This document shows positions 8,159-17,100 of a DNA stretch of 27,674 bases, one piece after another. Where the stretch lies: contig JBEAUL010000091.1 in the NCBI GenBank assembly GCA_041161475.1, forward strand, positions 1-27,674, read 5' to 3'. Source of the stretch: JBEAUL01 sp041161475. GTDB taxonomy: Bacteria; Pseudomonadota; Gammaproteobacteria; UBA6186; Azoamicaceae. Made by a program: the position numbers and the translations under genes. The stretch's first letter is position 1, and every line of letters starts with the position of its first letter. The notes under the pieces were generated by a model, which saw nothing but the letters and a program-made list of their open reading frames with translations, searched no databases and was not told the DNA's origin.

Positions 8159-10057
8159 TCAATACAAGCTCTCCCATACTTTCATACGGTCCTCTATTTG
8201 TTTTTCAAGCCGACTTTTTTCACTCATCAAAGTTTTGATTGCCTCAGGAGAATGTACTTGATAAAAATCAGGGGCAGCCATAGAAACAATTAATTTGTCC
8301 AAAGATTGTTCTAAAGCGGTTATTTCTGCTTGTATCTTAGATTCATCAACTTTAAGATGGTTTTTCCCCTTATCAAGGGCTGTTGAGACGGGATCCATTT
8401 TTTGAACCGACTTTTTCTTAGCACCCTTTTGTTTTTCTCGGGTTAAAAAATCTTGCCCACTGGCGTTCAAATACTCATCGTAGGTCGCCGTAATATCCTT
8501 TAACCCTTCTTTCGTCAAAACAATAATACGAGTCGCTAAGCTACGGACAAAATCTCGATCATGGCTGACAAACAGCAGGGTACCGCGATATTGCATTAAT
8601 GCCTGAATAAGGCCATCAAGTGCTTCTAAATCTAAATGGTTTGTGGGCTCATCAAGAATCAATACATTGGGTTCTTGTAGCATAATATGTGCAAACAATA
8701 GGCGTCCCGCTTCTCCCCCGGATAAATTACCAATTTTCTTTTGTGCATCATCGCCACTTAACAGCATTTGACCCAACACATTGCGCACACGCGTGCGATT
8801 TCTCGCTGGCGCATGATCTTCTAGCCAGGATAATGCAGTTTGATCGGTATCCTTTAGGGCTTCATGGTGATCTTGCGCAAAATACCCCACTTGCGCTTCA
8901 TATCCCCAAGTAAAATCACCGCTGTCGGGGGCTAAGTGGCCTGTAATGATTTTTAGCAAAGTTGATTTACCCAAACCATTTGCGCCAATAATGGCAATAC
9001 GCTCGCCACGATGACATTCAAATAGAATATCATTTAATACGGTTTGGGCATTCTCATTACCGGCATTAAATGTCTTACTAATATGGTTAATACCTAAGAC
9101 CATTTTACCGGATTCACGGACAATATTAAAAACAAAATGGGGTGAACGCCTGTCTGACACAAGCACATCGGTCAGATCCATTTTATCGATTTGTCTTTGC
9201 TTTGATCGAGCTTGTGTTGCCTTACTTGCTTTTGCCCCAAATCGATCGACAAATTCTTGTAATTGACTGATTTTACTTTCTTGATTTTTACGTTCTTTGA
9301 TTTTTTGCTCTGCCAATTCCTGCTTTAATGCGACAAAATCATCATAATTACCCACATATTTTTTAACCGTGTTGTAATCAACGTCTAAAATATCGGTAGC
9401 AGTGCTGTTAATAAAATGTTTATCATGCGATACAAACAGTAAAATACCTAAAAACTCATTTTTAAGGTATTCCTCTAACCAATGAATAGAAGTAATGTCT
9501 AAGTGATTGGTTGGTTCATCGAGTAATAAAACATCTGGCTCGTGAAACAAGGTTTGGGCCAACAGAACCCTCAGCTTAAAACCCCCAGATAAGGTAGACA
9601 GTGGCTGAAAATGCTTACTCTGGTCAATCCCTAAACCCGATAAAAGACGATGTGCGACACTCTCTGCACTATAGCCGTTGTAGTGCATGATGACTTCTTC
9701 CAGATCGGAGAGGTATAGCCCCTCTGCTTCTGTAATCTCCGTTTTCTCTATCAGTGCTTGTTTTTTAGACAGCGCTTCCCACAACGCAGGTTTTCCAGCA
9801 ATCACAACATCAATAATACGCCAAGATTCATACACAAAGTGATCTTGTTTTAGGATGGCTAATTTGTATTTTTCAGGGTAATGTACGGCACCACTCGAAG
9901 GAACCAACTCACCAGACAAGACTTTTAATAAAGTCGATTTCCCTGCGCCATTACGACCCGTAATTGCATAACGTCTTTTGGGTTTGCATTCAAAATTAAC
10001 GTCTTCGAATACCGTTTTTCCGGTAAAAATCACAGAAAGATTTTGGGCAGAAAGCAT
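8159..10057 (-). CDS. ABC-F family ATPase, YbiT-like with C-terminal extension
   Basis: About 632 aa. Two ATP-binding cassettes without membrane domains: the first with Walker A GRNGAGKST (about 34-42), signature LSGGFKLR and DEPTNHLD; the second with GANGLGKST, LSGGEAGR and DEPTNHLD; histidine switches appear in FVSHDKHF and FVSHDRDF. The inter-domain linker holds the ribosome-contacting P-site tRNA motif region (ELAEQKIKERKNQ...FGAKASKATQARSKQRQIDK). Much of the text, for instance KLRVLLAQ.LF.DPD.LLLDEPTN and GYFAQDH, follows E. coli YbiT, a translation factor of about 530 aa; the extra ~100 C-terminal residues (Lys-rich, then a coiled coil ending KSRLEKQIEDRMKVW) resemble the tail of Uup/YheS. 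Starts at GTG 10069 or ATG 10066 are also possible; ATG 10057 matches the family N-terminus. Confidence 0.92.
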   Translation of the reverse strand: MLSAQNLSVIFTGKTVFEDVNFECKPKRRYAITGRNGAGKSTLLKVLSGELVPSSGAVHYPEKYKLAILKQDHFVYESWRIIDVVIAGKPALWEALSKKQALIEKTEITEAEGLYLSDLEEVIMHYNGYSAESVAHRLLSGLGIDQSKHFQPLSTLSGGFKLRVLLAQTLFHEPDVLLLDEPTNHLDITSIHWLEEYLKNEFLGILLFVSHDKHFINSTATDILDVDYNTVKKYVGNYDDFVALKQELAEQKIKERKNQESKISQLQEFVDRFGAKASKATQARSKQRQIDKMDLTDVLVSDRRSPHFVFNIVRESGKMVLGINHISKTFNAGNENAQTVLNDILFECHRGERIAIIGANGLGKSTLLKIITGHLAPDSGDFTWGYEAQVGYFAQDHHEALKDTDQTALSWLEDHAPARNRTRVRNVLGQMLLSGDDAQKKIGNLSGGEAGRLLFAHIMLQEPNVLILDEPTNHLDLEALDGLIQALMQYRGTLLFVSHDRDFVRSLATRIIVLTKEGLKDITATYDEYLNASGQDFLTREKQKGAKKKSVQKMDPVSTALDKGKNHLKVDESKIQAEITALEQSLDKLIVSMAAPDFYQVHSPEAIKTLMSEKSRLEKQIEDRMKVWESLY

Positions 10058-10074
10058 GTGTAGCATCACTCAGT

Positions 10075-10103
10075 TTGTGTTATCTTACTGCATGATAACA
10101 CAA
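10075..10103. promoter_or_regulatory. 10-bp perfect dyad in the ABC-F upstream region
   Basis: TTGTGTTATC (10075-10084) and GATAACACAA (10094-10103) form a perfect inverted repeat around a 9-base centre, immediately 5' of the ABC-F start and about 50 bp past the lipoprotein stop. It could be a repressor operator, a transcript hairpin for attenuation, or a T-less terminator for the lipoprotein gene. No clear -35/-10 pair could be placed with confidence. Confidence 0.5.
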
Positions 10104-10156
10104 GGCCATGCAACAATTACATAGCCCCAAGTAATGACCGTATTCTCTATAAAAAG

Positions 10157-10369
10157 CTAGGGTTTAATGGGCGTGGTATGATAATAAAAATGATTTTGAT
10201 GATCGTATCGGTAATAAGGCCTTACTGGAATAACAATCAACTGCTCCTCCAAGGGTTCCGACGCATAATACTTCACTGAGTTGGGGTTATAGGGAAAATC
10301 TGTACTGGTCGTACACCCCGTCAAACCGAACGAAACACTTAAAATTAGCAGATACAGTCTTCTGGCCAT
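10157..10369 (-). CDS. Small putative lipoprotein
   Basis: 70 aa from ATG 10369 (a GTG at 10378 would add three residues). The N-terminus is a type II signal peptide: MARR, a hydrophobic core, then the lipobox LTGC at 16-19, so the mature protein would begin with Cys19 and be lipid-anchored. Residue Thr-Thr after the Cys does not signal inner-membrane retention. The mature part (about 52 aa) is rich in Tyr, Pro and His (RPYYRYDHQNHFYYH) and matches no family known to me. It stands between the ABC-F gene and the birA end, all on the minus strand, and need not share function with them. Confidence 0.7.
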   Translation of the reverse strand: MARRLYLLILSVSFGLTGCTTSTDFPYNPNSVKYYASEPLEEQLIVIPVRPYYRYDHQNHFYYHTTPIKP

Positions 10370-10692
10370 CGTATACACCCATTAAACAAAAGTTGGATAC
10401 TTTGATGTGCTATCGGTAGGAAAGGTATATAGCTTTACCAAGACAATTAGTAGGTCATCACATCTTTTTTGATACCCTTACCTCTCAGGCCGATGAGATA
10501 CTATGCGATCAAGATATCTCCAATATTATTCTATAACGAAAAATTATCCGAAAAATCTTAAACAATCATTTCTTTCAAAAAAACTTTTTCATATCAAGGC
10601 AGTGATAAACAATCTCATTTGTTAAGTACCCTAATTCATGCCATGAAAATCTATAAGCGTTACGTAACCAGTAATCAATAGCTGACTTATTT
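10370..10692. other. Intergenic stretch without a supported gene
   Basis: AT-rich spacer between the lipoprotein and birA. It contains the palindrome GTTACGTAAC (10659-10668) and, on the minus strand, an open frame that continues from the birA 3' end in a shifted frame to TGA 10575-10577. No RNA gene, strong terminator or convincing promoter was seen. Confidence 0.5.
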
Positions 10693-11322
10693 TTATGAAA
10701 GCATTTTAAGCTCAAAATACGCTAAACGATCTGAAAAGTAATCAAATCCTTCTTCACGTAATCTATGTATGTTATGATGTAGATTGATATGAATTTGAGA
10801 CAATAATGGCTCTATTGCCAGCGTTTTTCCTGTTTCTATGGCCAATGAAGTGGCCGGTTGGTCTATTTTTTTACAGTCCTTAGGTGAAAGGCTTACATTT
10901 AAACCAATTCCCACGAGTATTACATAGTATCCAGCAAAAACGGGTACACTAAAACTTTCACAGAGAATGCCTGCCAGCTTTTTTTGATGAATAAGTAAAT
11001 CGTTTATCCATTTTACAGTAGGCTTAATGTGCGCCAAGGCTTCTACTGCTTCGGCAACCGAGACAACGCTAACCTGAGAGATGTGAATAAGCATGTCTTT
11101 GTTGGTTTTAGGCAAACAAAACGCAAATGTGGCACACAGATTACCTGGGGGCGAATACCAGGGTCTTTTATGCGTACCTTCCCCTTGTGTTTGGCTGTCG
11201 GCAGAGAATAAAAACCATTCATCTACCGCATACCCAGGTCTTAACCCATGCATGTACTGTCGCGCAAATCTTTGCGTTGATGGCAATACAGGGAAGTGAT
11301 AATGGTTCAATTTCATGCGCAT
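10693..11322 (-). CDS. birA: Short biotin--protein ligase (BirA catalytic domain only)
   Basis: 209 aa. It would attach biotin to the carrier subunit of acetyl-CoA carboxylase via biotinyl-AMP in the cytoplasm. Visible family motifs: STQ (15-17), DSQTQGEGTHKRPWYSPPGNL (the biotin/ATP loop; E. coli has GRGRRGR where this has GEGTHKR), KWINDLLIHQKKLAGILCE (usually KWPND...KLAGIL; the active Lys is kept) and VGIGLNV. It lacks the N-terminal helix-turn-helix of E. coli BirA, so it is not expected to repress biotin genes, and ends right after the catalytic domain without the small C-terminal beta domain. It starts 3 bp after the ligA stop and is surely cotranscribed. The nucleotide-loop changes make catalytic efficiency uncertain. 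Confidence 0.85.
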   Translation of the reverse strand: MRMKLNHYHFPVLPSTQRFARQYMHGLRPGYAVDEWFLFSADSQTQGEGTHKRPWYSPPGNLCATFAFCLPKTNKDMLIHISQVSVVSVAEAVEALAHIKPTVKWINDLLIHQKKLAGILCESFSVPVFAGYYVILVGIGLNVSLSPKDCKKIDQPATSLAIETGKTLAIEPLLSQIHINLHHNIHRLREEGFDYFSDRLAYFELKMLS

Positions 11323-11325
11323 ATT

Positions 11326-13353
11326 TTAGGTGGAATGACTCAGCATATCCAGAAAGGCAACTTCATCTACAATCATAATACCCTTTTCGCGGGCTTTTTC
11401 AAGCTTAGAACCAGGTTTATCGCCTACCAATAAGTAGTCTGTTTTACTGGTTAAACTGTTATGAACAATCGCGCCCATCTGCAATAAGGCTTCCTTGGCC
11501 TCTTCTCGGGAAAATCCAGACAATGTACCTGTGATCACAAAGGATTTTCCTGTCCAAGGTGACGTATGGGTTAATTGTGTTTTTTTAGGCACCACAACAT
11601 CGCAATAGTTGAGTAGCTGATGCACCATACGCTTATGTTGCGGATCGGAAAAATAGGACACAATGTGTTTTGCAACCACCGGCCCAATATCTGGAATGGC
11701 TTGCAGTGCATCGAGAGAAGCCCCTTGCAATCCAGATAAATCGGCATCGGGATATCTCTCAGCCAATACTTTAGCAGTCGTCTCCCCCACCTCTCTAATG
11801 CCAAGTGCATAAATTAATTTAGATAAAGAAACCGTTCTACTTTTTTCAATCGCATTCAGTAAATTTTGTGCCGATTTTTTCCCCATGCGTTCAATAGAAA
11901 GCAACTGTTCTTCTGTTAAAGTATATAAATCGATGGGTGTTTTTAAAAAACCAGCAACCATCAGTTGTAATATGACCTGCCCCCCCAATCCGCGCACATC
12001 CATCGCCTTACGAGACACGAAATGGGCAATAGACTCTTGTAGTTGCGCTTGGCAACGCCATCCATTTGGGCAACGAATTGTTGTATCTCCTGATTCAAAG
12101 ACAACAGGCGTATGACAAACAGGACAGTGTGTTGGTGCCTTAATCATTTTAGCGCCCGCAGGACGTTGCGCTGTTAGTGCCATCACAACCTCTGGAATAA
12201 CATCCCCCGCTCGACGAATAACAACCGTGTCTCCAATGTGAATGTCTTTACGACGCATTTCGTGTACATTATGTAGGGTCGCATTAGACACCATCGTGCC
12301 ACCAACCAGCACCGGATTAAGACGAGCAACTGGGGTTAAAATGCCTGTACGGCCAACCTGAAATTCAATCGCTAAAACAGTCGTGGATTTTTCTTGTGCT
12401 GGGAATTTATGTGCCAAAGCAAATCTAGGGGCACGTGAAATAAAACCCAAACGTTTTTGCAGCACTAAGTCATTTATTTTGTACACAACCCCATCAATCT
12501 CAAAAGGTAAATTATCGCGTTCCTCCAGTATTTCTTTATAAAATTGTAGACAGCCCTGTATACCTAAGGTAAGCCTATTTAAGGCACATACCTGAAAACC
12601 CCAAGACGCAAGCTGTGCCAATTGCTTTTCATGCGTATCTCCAAAATCATTGTTGGCCACCAATTGATAAGCAAAAAACCGCAATTTACGTTTGGCGGTT
12701 ATTTTTGGATCTAGTTGCCTTAAACTACCCGCTGCAGCATTTCTGGGATTCATAAAGATTTTTTCACCCGTGGCTTCTGCGCGACGATTGATGGCTTCGA
12801 ACTGCGCTTTGGGCAAATAAATCTCTCCACGAACCTCGATATATTTGGGGGGATTACTGCTTTTAATAGACAAAGGAATATCATGAATGGTACGGATATT
12901 TTGGGTCACATTTTCACCACGCATGCCATCCCCACGCGTTGCCCCCGTTACCAATTGACCCTGTTCATATACCAAGGATATGGCAAGACCATCTAATTTG
13001 GGTTCACAAAAATAATTCAGTGCTTCCCCATCGATAAGCCCCAAGCGTTCTTTTGCTCGTTTATCAAAAGCCTCAACACTGTGCTCATCAAAGGCATTGT
13101 CTAAGGAAAGCATGGGAGTTGGGTGTACGATAGATGCAAAAGATTGGGAAGGAGTCCCGCCAACACGTTGTGTCGGAGAATCCGCTGTAATCAAATCGGG
13201 ATATTCAGATTCTAAGGTTTTTAATTGCTCAAATAATGCATCATACTCTGCATCGGTAACAAGTGGCGCATCGTTGTTGTAATAGGCCTCGTCTAAATGG
13301 CGTATTTTTTCTCGTAAATGGGCTATTGTCTCAATAATTTTCTGTTTGTTCAT
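11326..13353 (-). CDS. ligA: NAD-dependent DNA ligase
   Basis: 675 aa, full length. It seals nicks in replication and repair using NAD. Domain order: Ia domain (DEAYYNNDAPLVTDAEYD, 21-38), adenylation domain with the nucleotidyl-lysine motif KLDG at 119-122, OB fold, a four-Cys zinc finger (CPVCHTPVV...RCPNGWRCQAQ, about 410-440), helix-hairpin-helix repeats (IERMGKKSAQNLL; ALGIREVGETTAKVLAERYP; IPDIGPVVAKHI) and a C-terminal BRCT domain (KSFVITGTLSGFSREEAKEALL...GSKLEKAREKGI). It lies between zipA and birA; a hairpin-bearing leader and an extended -10 are present just upstream of its ATG, which has no Shine-Dalgarno match. Confidence 0.98.
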   Translation of the reverse strand: MNKQKIIETIAHLREKIRHLDEAYYNNDAPLVTDAEYDALFEQLKTLESEYPDLITADSPTQRVGGTPSQSFASIVHPTPMLSLDNAFDEHSVEAFDKRAKERLGLIDGEALNYFCEPKLDGLAISLVYEQGQLVTGATRGDGMRGENVTQNIRTIHDIPLSIKSSNPPKYIEVRGEIYLPKAQFEAINRRAEATGEKIFMNPRNAAAGSLRQLDPKITAKRKLRFFAYQLVANNDFGDTHEKQLAQLASWGFQVCALNRLTLGIQGCLQFYKEILEERDNLPFEIDGVVYKINDLVLQKRLGFISRAPRFALAHKFPAQEKSTTVLAIEFQVGRTGILTPVARLNPVLVGGTMVSNATLHNVHEMRRKDIHIGDTVVIRRAGDVIPEVVMALTAQRPAGAKMIKAPTHCPVCHTPVVFESGDTTIRCPNGWRCQAQLQESIAHFVSRKAMDVRGLGGQVILQLMVAGFLKTPIDLYTLTEEQLLSIERMGKKSAQNLLNAIEKSRTVSLSKLIYALGIREVGETTAKVLAERYPDADLSGLQGASLDALQAIPDIGPVVAKHIVSYFSDPQHKRMVHQLLNYCDVVVPKKTQLTHTSPWTGKSFVITGTLSGFSREEAKEALLQMGAIVHNSLTSKTDYLLVGDKPGSKLEKAREKGIMIVDEVAFLDMLSHST

Positions 13354-13355
13354 AA

Positions 13356-13400
13356 GGGGTTAACCGATTGATTAAGCAATCAAAAAACCCCATTATAACA
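13356..13400 (-). promoter_or_regulatory. ligA leader: extended -10 promoter and start-proximal hairpin
   Basis: On the minus strand TGTTATAAT (13392-13400) is a perfect extended -10. The predicted transcript would begin near 13385 and fold: GGGGTT/AACCCC (13356-13361 with 13386-13391) and an inner GATTG/CAATC (13366-13370 with 13377-13381), ending two bases before the ligA ATG at 13353. No good -35 was found. The structure may tune ligA translation independently of zipA. Confidence 0.4.
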
Positions 13401-13416
13401 CCAATCCCATTTTTGC

Positions 13417-14127
13417 TTATACCATACGCATTCTACGCTTGGTCTCGGCGCTGATTCTTTCTCGGTATTGTTCAATAGCACTCACAGCAAGGGGCTGATA
13501 TTGCTCATCTAGGAGGTGTCCACCAAGATGTTGAGCCAATTGTTTCGCTGCCCTCACCATTAAATCAAAGGCAACCATGGCTTTTCCAGGAGCCGACTGC
13601 ATTAAGATAAAGGTCACCCCCGGTGTTGTAAAGGTATCTAATCCGTGTAGATCAAAGGTTCCAGGATTCACAGCCGAGGCCATACTAAACAGTTTGCTAC
13701 CCGTGCCTTCGATGTTTTCATAGCAATGAAAAATATTGCGTTCGCCATAGATTAGATTTACATTTTGGGCTGCAGAATAAATATCTTGTCCTTTAAATAG
13801 CTGATCGGGGCTGGCCATCACGTGAATGGCAATCACCTCATCCGGTACATCTTCATCCGGTTGCTTCACCTGTTTGGGTGTAGCTGGTTTCTTTTTAACA
13901 ATCACCACTTCATCAAACGATTTGTCTAACAAATTTGCATCGTGAACACCGGTAAATAAGTCTGCTTCTTCCTCTTCAACAGGAAGTGGCGTACGCTGAC
14001 GCATCTGTCCAGATTCTTTTGAAGCATAGCGTTTATTTTTTGCACGATGTCGCCTGGAATCCCATATAATACCAGCAACGATCAGCACCCCAACCAAGAC
14101 AAACACAACCTGCAGTGCCCAATTCAT
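13417..14127 (-). CDS. zipA: Cell division protein ZipA
   Basis: 236 aa. ZipA tethers FtsZ to the inner membrane at the division site. The N-terminus has one transmembrane segment (about 2-24, with WALQVVFVLVGVLIVAGII) followed by basic RRHRAKNKR, then a charged, Pro-containing flexible linker (about 40-95), and the C-terminal FtsZ-binding domain (about 97-230) with VIAIHVMA, YGERNIFHCYE, FSMASAVNPGTFDL and TPGVTFILMQSAPGK, a recognisable ZipA core. The linker is short for the family. ZipA is found in Gammaproteobacteria, which fixes the class of this genome. It is 31 bp downstream of smc, as in many relatives. Confidence 0.95.
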   Translation of the reverse strand: MNWALQVVFVLVGVLIVAGIIWDSRRHRAKNKRYASKESGQMRQRTPLPVEEEEADLFTGVHDANLLDKSFDEVVIVKKKPATPKQVKQPDEDVPDEVIAIHVMASPDQLFKGQDIYSAAQNVNLIYGERNIFHCYENIEGTGSKLFSMASAVNPGTFDLHGLDTFTTPGVTFILMQSAPGKAMVAFDLMVRAAKQLAQHLGGHLLDEQYQPLAVSAIEQYRERISAETKRRMRMV

Positions 14128-14158
14128 ACCCTATTTCCTCCTTGATTATTCCATCTGG

Positions 14159-17100
14159 CTATTCCATGGTTAACGCAACGGCTTCCTTAACGTCAACTGC
14201 AACCAAACGAGATACGCCTGGTTCTTTCATGGTAACACCCGCCAACTGATCGGCCATTTCCATTGCCAACTTATTGTGGGTAATATAAATAAATTGTACA
14301 GTTTGCGACATATATTTAACCAATTCACAAAAACGACCGACATTGGTATCATCTAACGGTGCATCAACCTCATCAAGCAAACAAAATGGGGCAGGGTTTA
14401 GCTGAAAAATAGCAAATACCAATGACACCGCCGTTAAAGCCTTTTCACCGCCCGATAATAAGTGAATAGAACTGTTTTTTTTGCCCGGTGGCCTTGCCAT
14501 CACTGTCATACCGGTACTTAATAAATCATCCCCAGTAAGAGATAAATACGCTTCTCCACCCCCAAATAATCGAGGAAACAGGTTCCTGAAAGACGCATCC
14601 ACTTGATCGAAAGTGGCTTTAAATTTAGCGCGTGTCTCTTTATCAATTTTTTGAATTGCAGCTTCTAAAGTGGCCAATGCCTCGTTCACGTCCTTTAATT
14701 GGGCGTCCAGATGTGTTTTTCGTTCTAATTCGGTTTGATACTCTTCGATTGCTGCCAAATTAATGGCACCCAAGCGTTGAATTTTTTGACTAATCTGTGC
14801 AAATTGCTGTTCATAGTCTTCGACAGTGGCTTCCTGGGGTAATGTGGCCAAAATGGTCTCAGGCGTCTCACAACCCAGTTCTTGTAATTTTTTAATGACC
14901 GTCTCCGAGTGCACTTGTGCGGCACTCCAGTCTATTCGATATTTATCTAAGGCATTACGCACCGTTTGCGTTTCTTGCTCAATATGTACACGTTGCTTTT
15001 CAATTGTTCGCATGCCTTGATCGATAGATTCCAAGGCTTGACGCGCCTCGTTTAAAGCCTGTTCAGCGGTAACGCGTTTCTGTAAACTATTTTCTAAATG
15101 CACACCCAATGCCTCTATGGGAGCATCGCATTCAGCCAATCGTTTTTTTAAAGCGTCTTCTCTGTGAGAGATGCTTTCCTTATGTTTATGTAAGCGGTCT
15201 ATTCCAGCTTGGGTCGCTTCAATCTGGGTAACAATTTGCTGGCGTTGCAAAGCCAAGCCGTGCAGGGCATCTTTAACATGTTGATGGGCTGTAATTGCAG
15301 ACTGTAGCGTTTCTTTTAAGCCTTGATGTGTTGATTGCAATGTTTGTCGTGTTTGCTCAAACGTTGCCATTTTTTCAACATGCACAGACAATCTTTCTCT
15401 TGCTTCTGTTTGTAGGGTTTCAAGTTGCTTTGCTTGCGTCTGTAACTCGTTAATTTCTTGATGCAGACGTACTTCGCGTTTTTCAGTTTCGCTTAAACGG
15501 GCTTTTTTACCGCTTAAGGTCGATTTAATATCAGATAATTGCGCACGAATGGCTTGCTGTGCTTGATATGCTTTTTCTCTTTTTTGCTCGATGGCCTGTA
15601 AAGCCACTTGACCATCACTTAATTGTTGCTTGGCCTCAGTCAGTTGTTCTTCTGCAAACTGAATGTCCTGTAGAACGCTTTTAAGGGCGGACTCGCGTTC
15701 TAAGACACCGCTAAAGTCCCCTTCTTGACCATAAATTTTGATCCAATTTTTTCCAACCCAGAGTCCATCAGCCGTGATGATAGACTCTTGTGGGGCTAAC
15801 TGAGATTGTGCTTTAAATGCTTCTGACCAATCATTCGCAACAAAAATACCGCTCAACCAATCTCCAATAGGCAAAGAGGTGCTTACTTTACTGCTGAGTA
15901 AAGCATGTTCTTTAGGGTTTGATGCTTGGCTATCTGAGACAGTGGATAACAAGGTCACCTCACCAGAGGCCAGTGGGGATAAATGGTTAGGAATATCTGT
16001 ATCCCCATCAACACAAATGGCCTGAAGTCGATTGTGTAAGACAACCTCGACCGCACGCTCAAACCCTTTATCGACTTGCAATTGGGTAGCCAGACGTTCG
16101 CAATCTGAAAATCCTTGTTGCTGTAACCAGGATTGCAGTACAGTATTATCCTTACCTAAAGCTGCTTGCTGTAAAGCCTTCAGGGAGCTTTCTTCTCCAC
16201 GCAAGCGATGCAAGGCGGTTTGTGTTTGATTGACTTTTTCAGCTTGTGTTTGATTATTGGTTTTTTGTATTTGTATTTCAGAAATAATATCTGCAATAGC
16301 GGTTTGATAGGCTACTTCTTGTTGCTGTTCCTCGTTATACCGTATTTCCAGCTGATCAATTTCTTTTCTTAGATCGTCTAGGGCGATTTGAGTGACTTCT
16401 TGTTGCAGGCGAACAAGCCTTGCCTGTCCATCACGCGCTTGCCTATCGAATTGTTCAATTTTCGTTTTTTCACGTTCAGCCAGTTGTTTTGGTTCAATGG
16501 ATGCTTGTTGCAATTGAGTCCACTCTTGGTTCCAATGTTGCATTGCAACATCTGCTATTTCACGTGCTGCCGTATTTTTTTCAAGTGTTTCTTGTAAATG
16601 AAGTGCTTTGGGGGCCAGTTCAGCTTCTTGCTGACGTAAAGCAGTTAATTTTTCTTCATCTTCTGATTGCTGTATATTGGTTTTTCCCCAAGTCTCCGCA
16701 ATTTGGGCCAGATCAGATTTTATCTGTTGTTGTAAAGAGGAATGATGTTGTAACTGCTGCTCTGTTTTCGCAATATCTGAACCAATCTCGTAATATTGCG
16801 CCTGTACGGCATGATATACATCCTCCTTTTCAGTTCTGTCTACCCTTAAAACCTCCAATTGCGTGTCTAATTTGGTCTTTTCGGCTAACTTTTCCTCTAG
16901 CTGAACAGAGTATGTGCGTATTTCTGATTCCAAAGACGCAACTTGCTGTGTAAAGACATGCCATCGCAGGGCATGCAACGCGGTATCTGTTGCAATTTGT
17001 TCTTGTCGATAGCTTTGGTATTTTGCGGCAGATTCAGACTGACGTTTTAGGCGTTCTAACTGTTTTTCTTGTTCTTGGTTTAAGTCTTGTAGCCTGGCTA

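Noticed and set aside
16420..16953. Plus-strand 177-codon frame inside smc
   Set aside because: Antisense to the Smc coiled-coil region; such long shadows are common opposite Gln/Glu-rich coding sequence.
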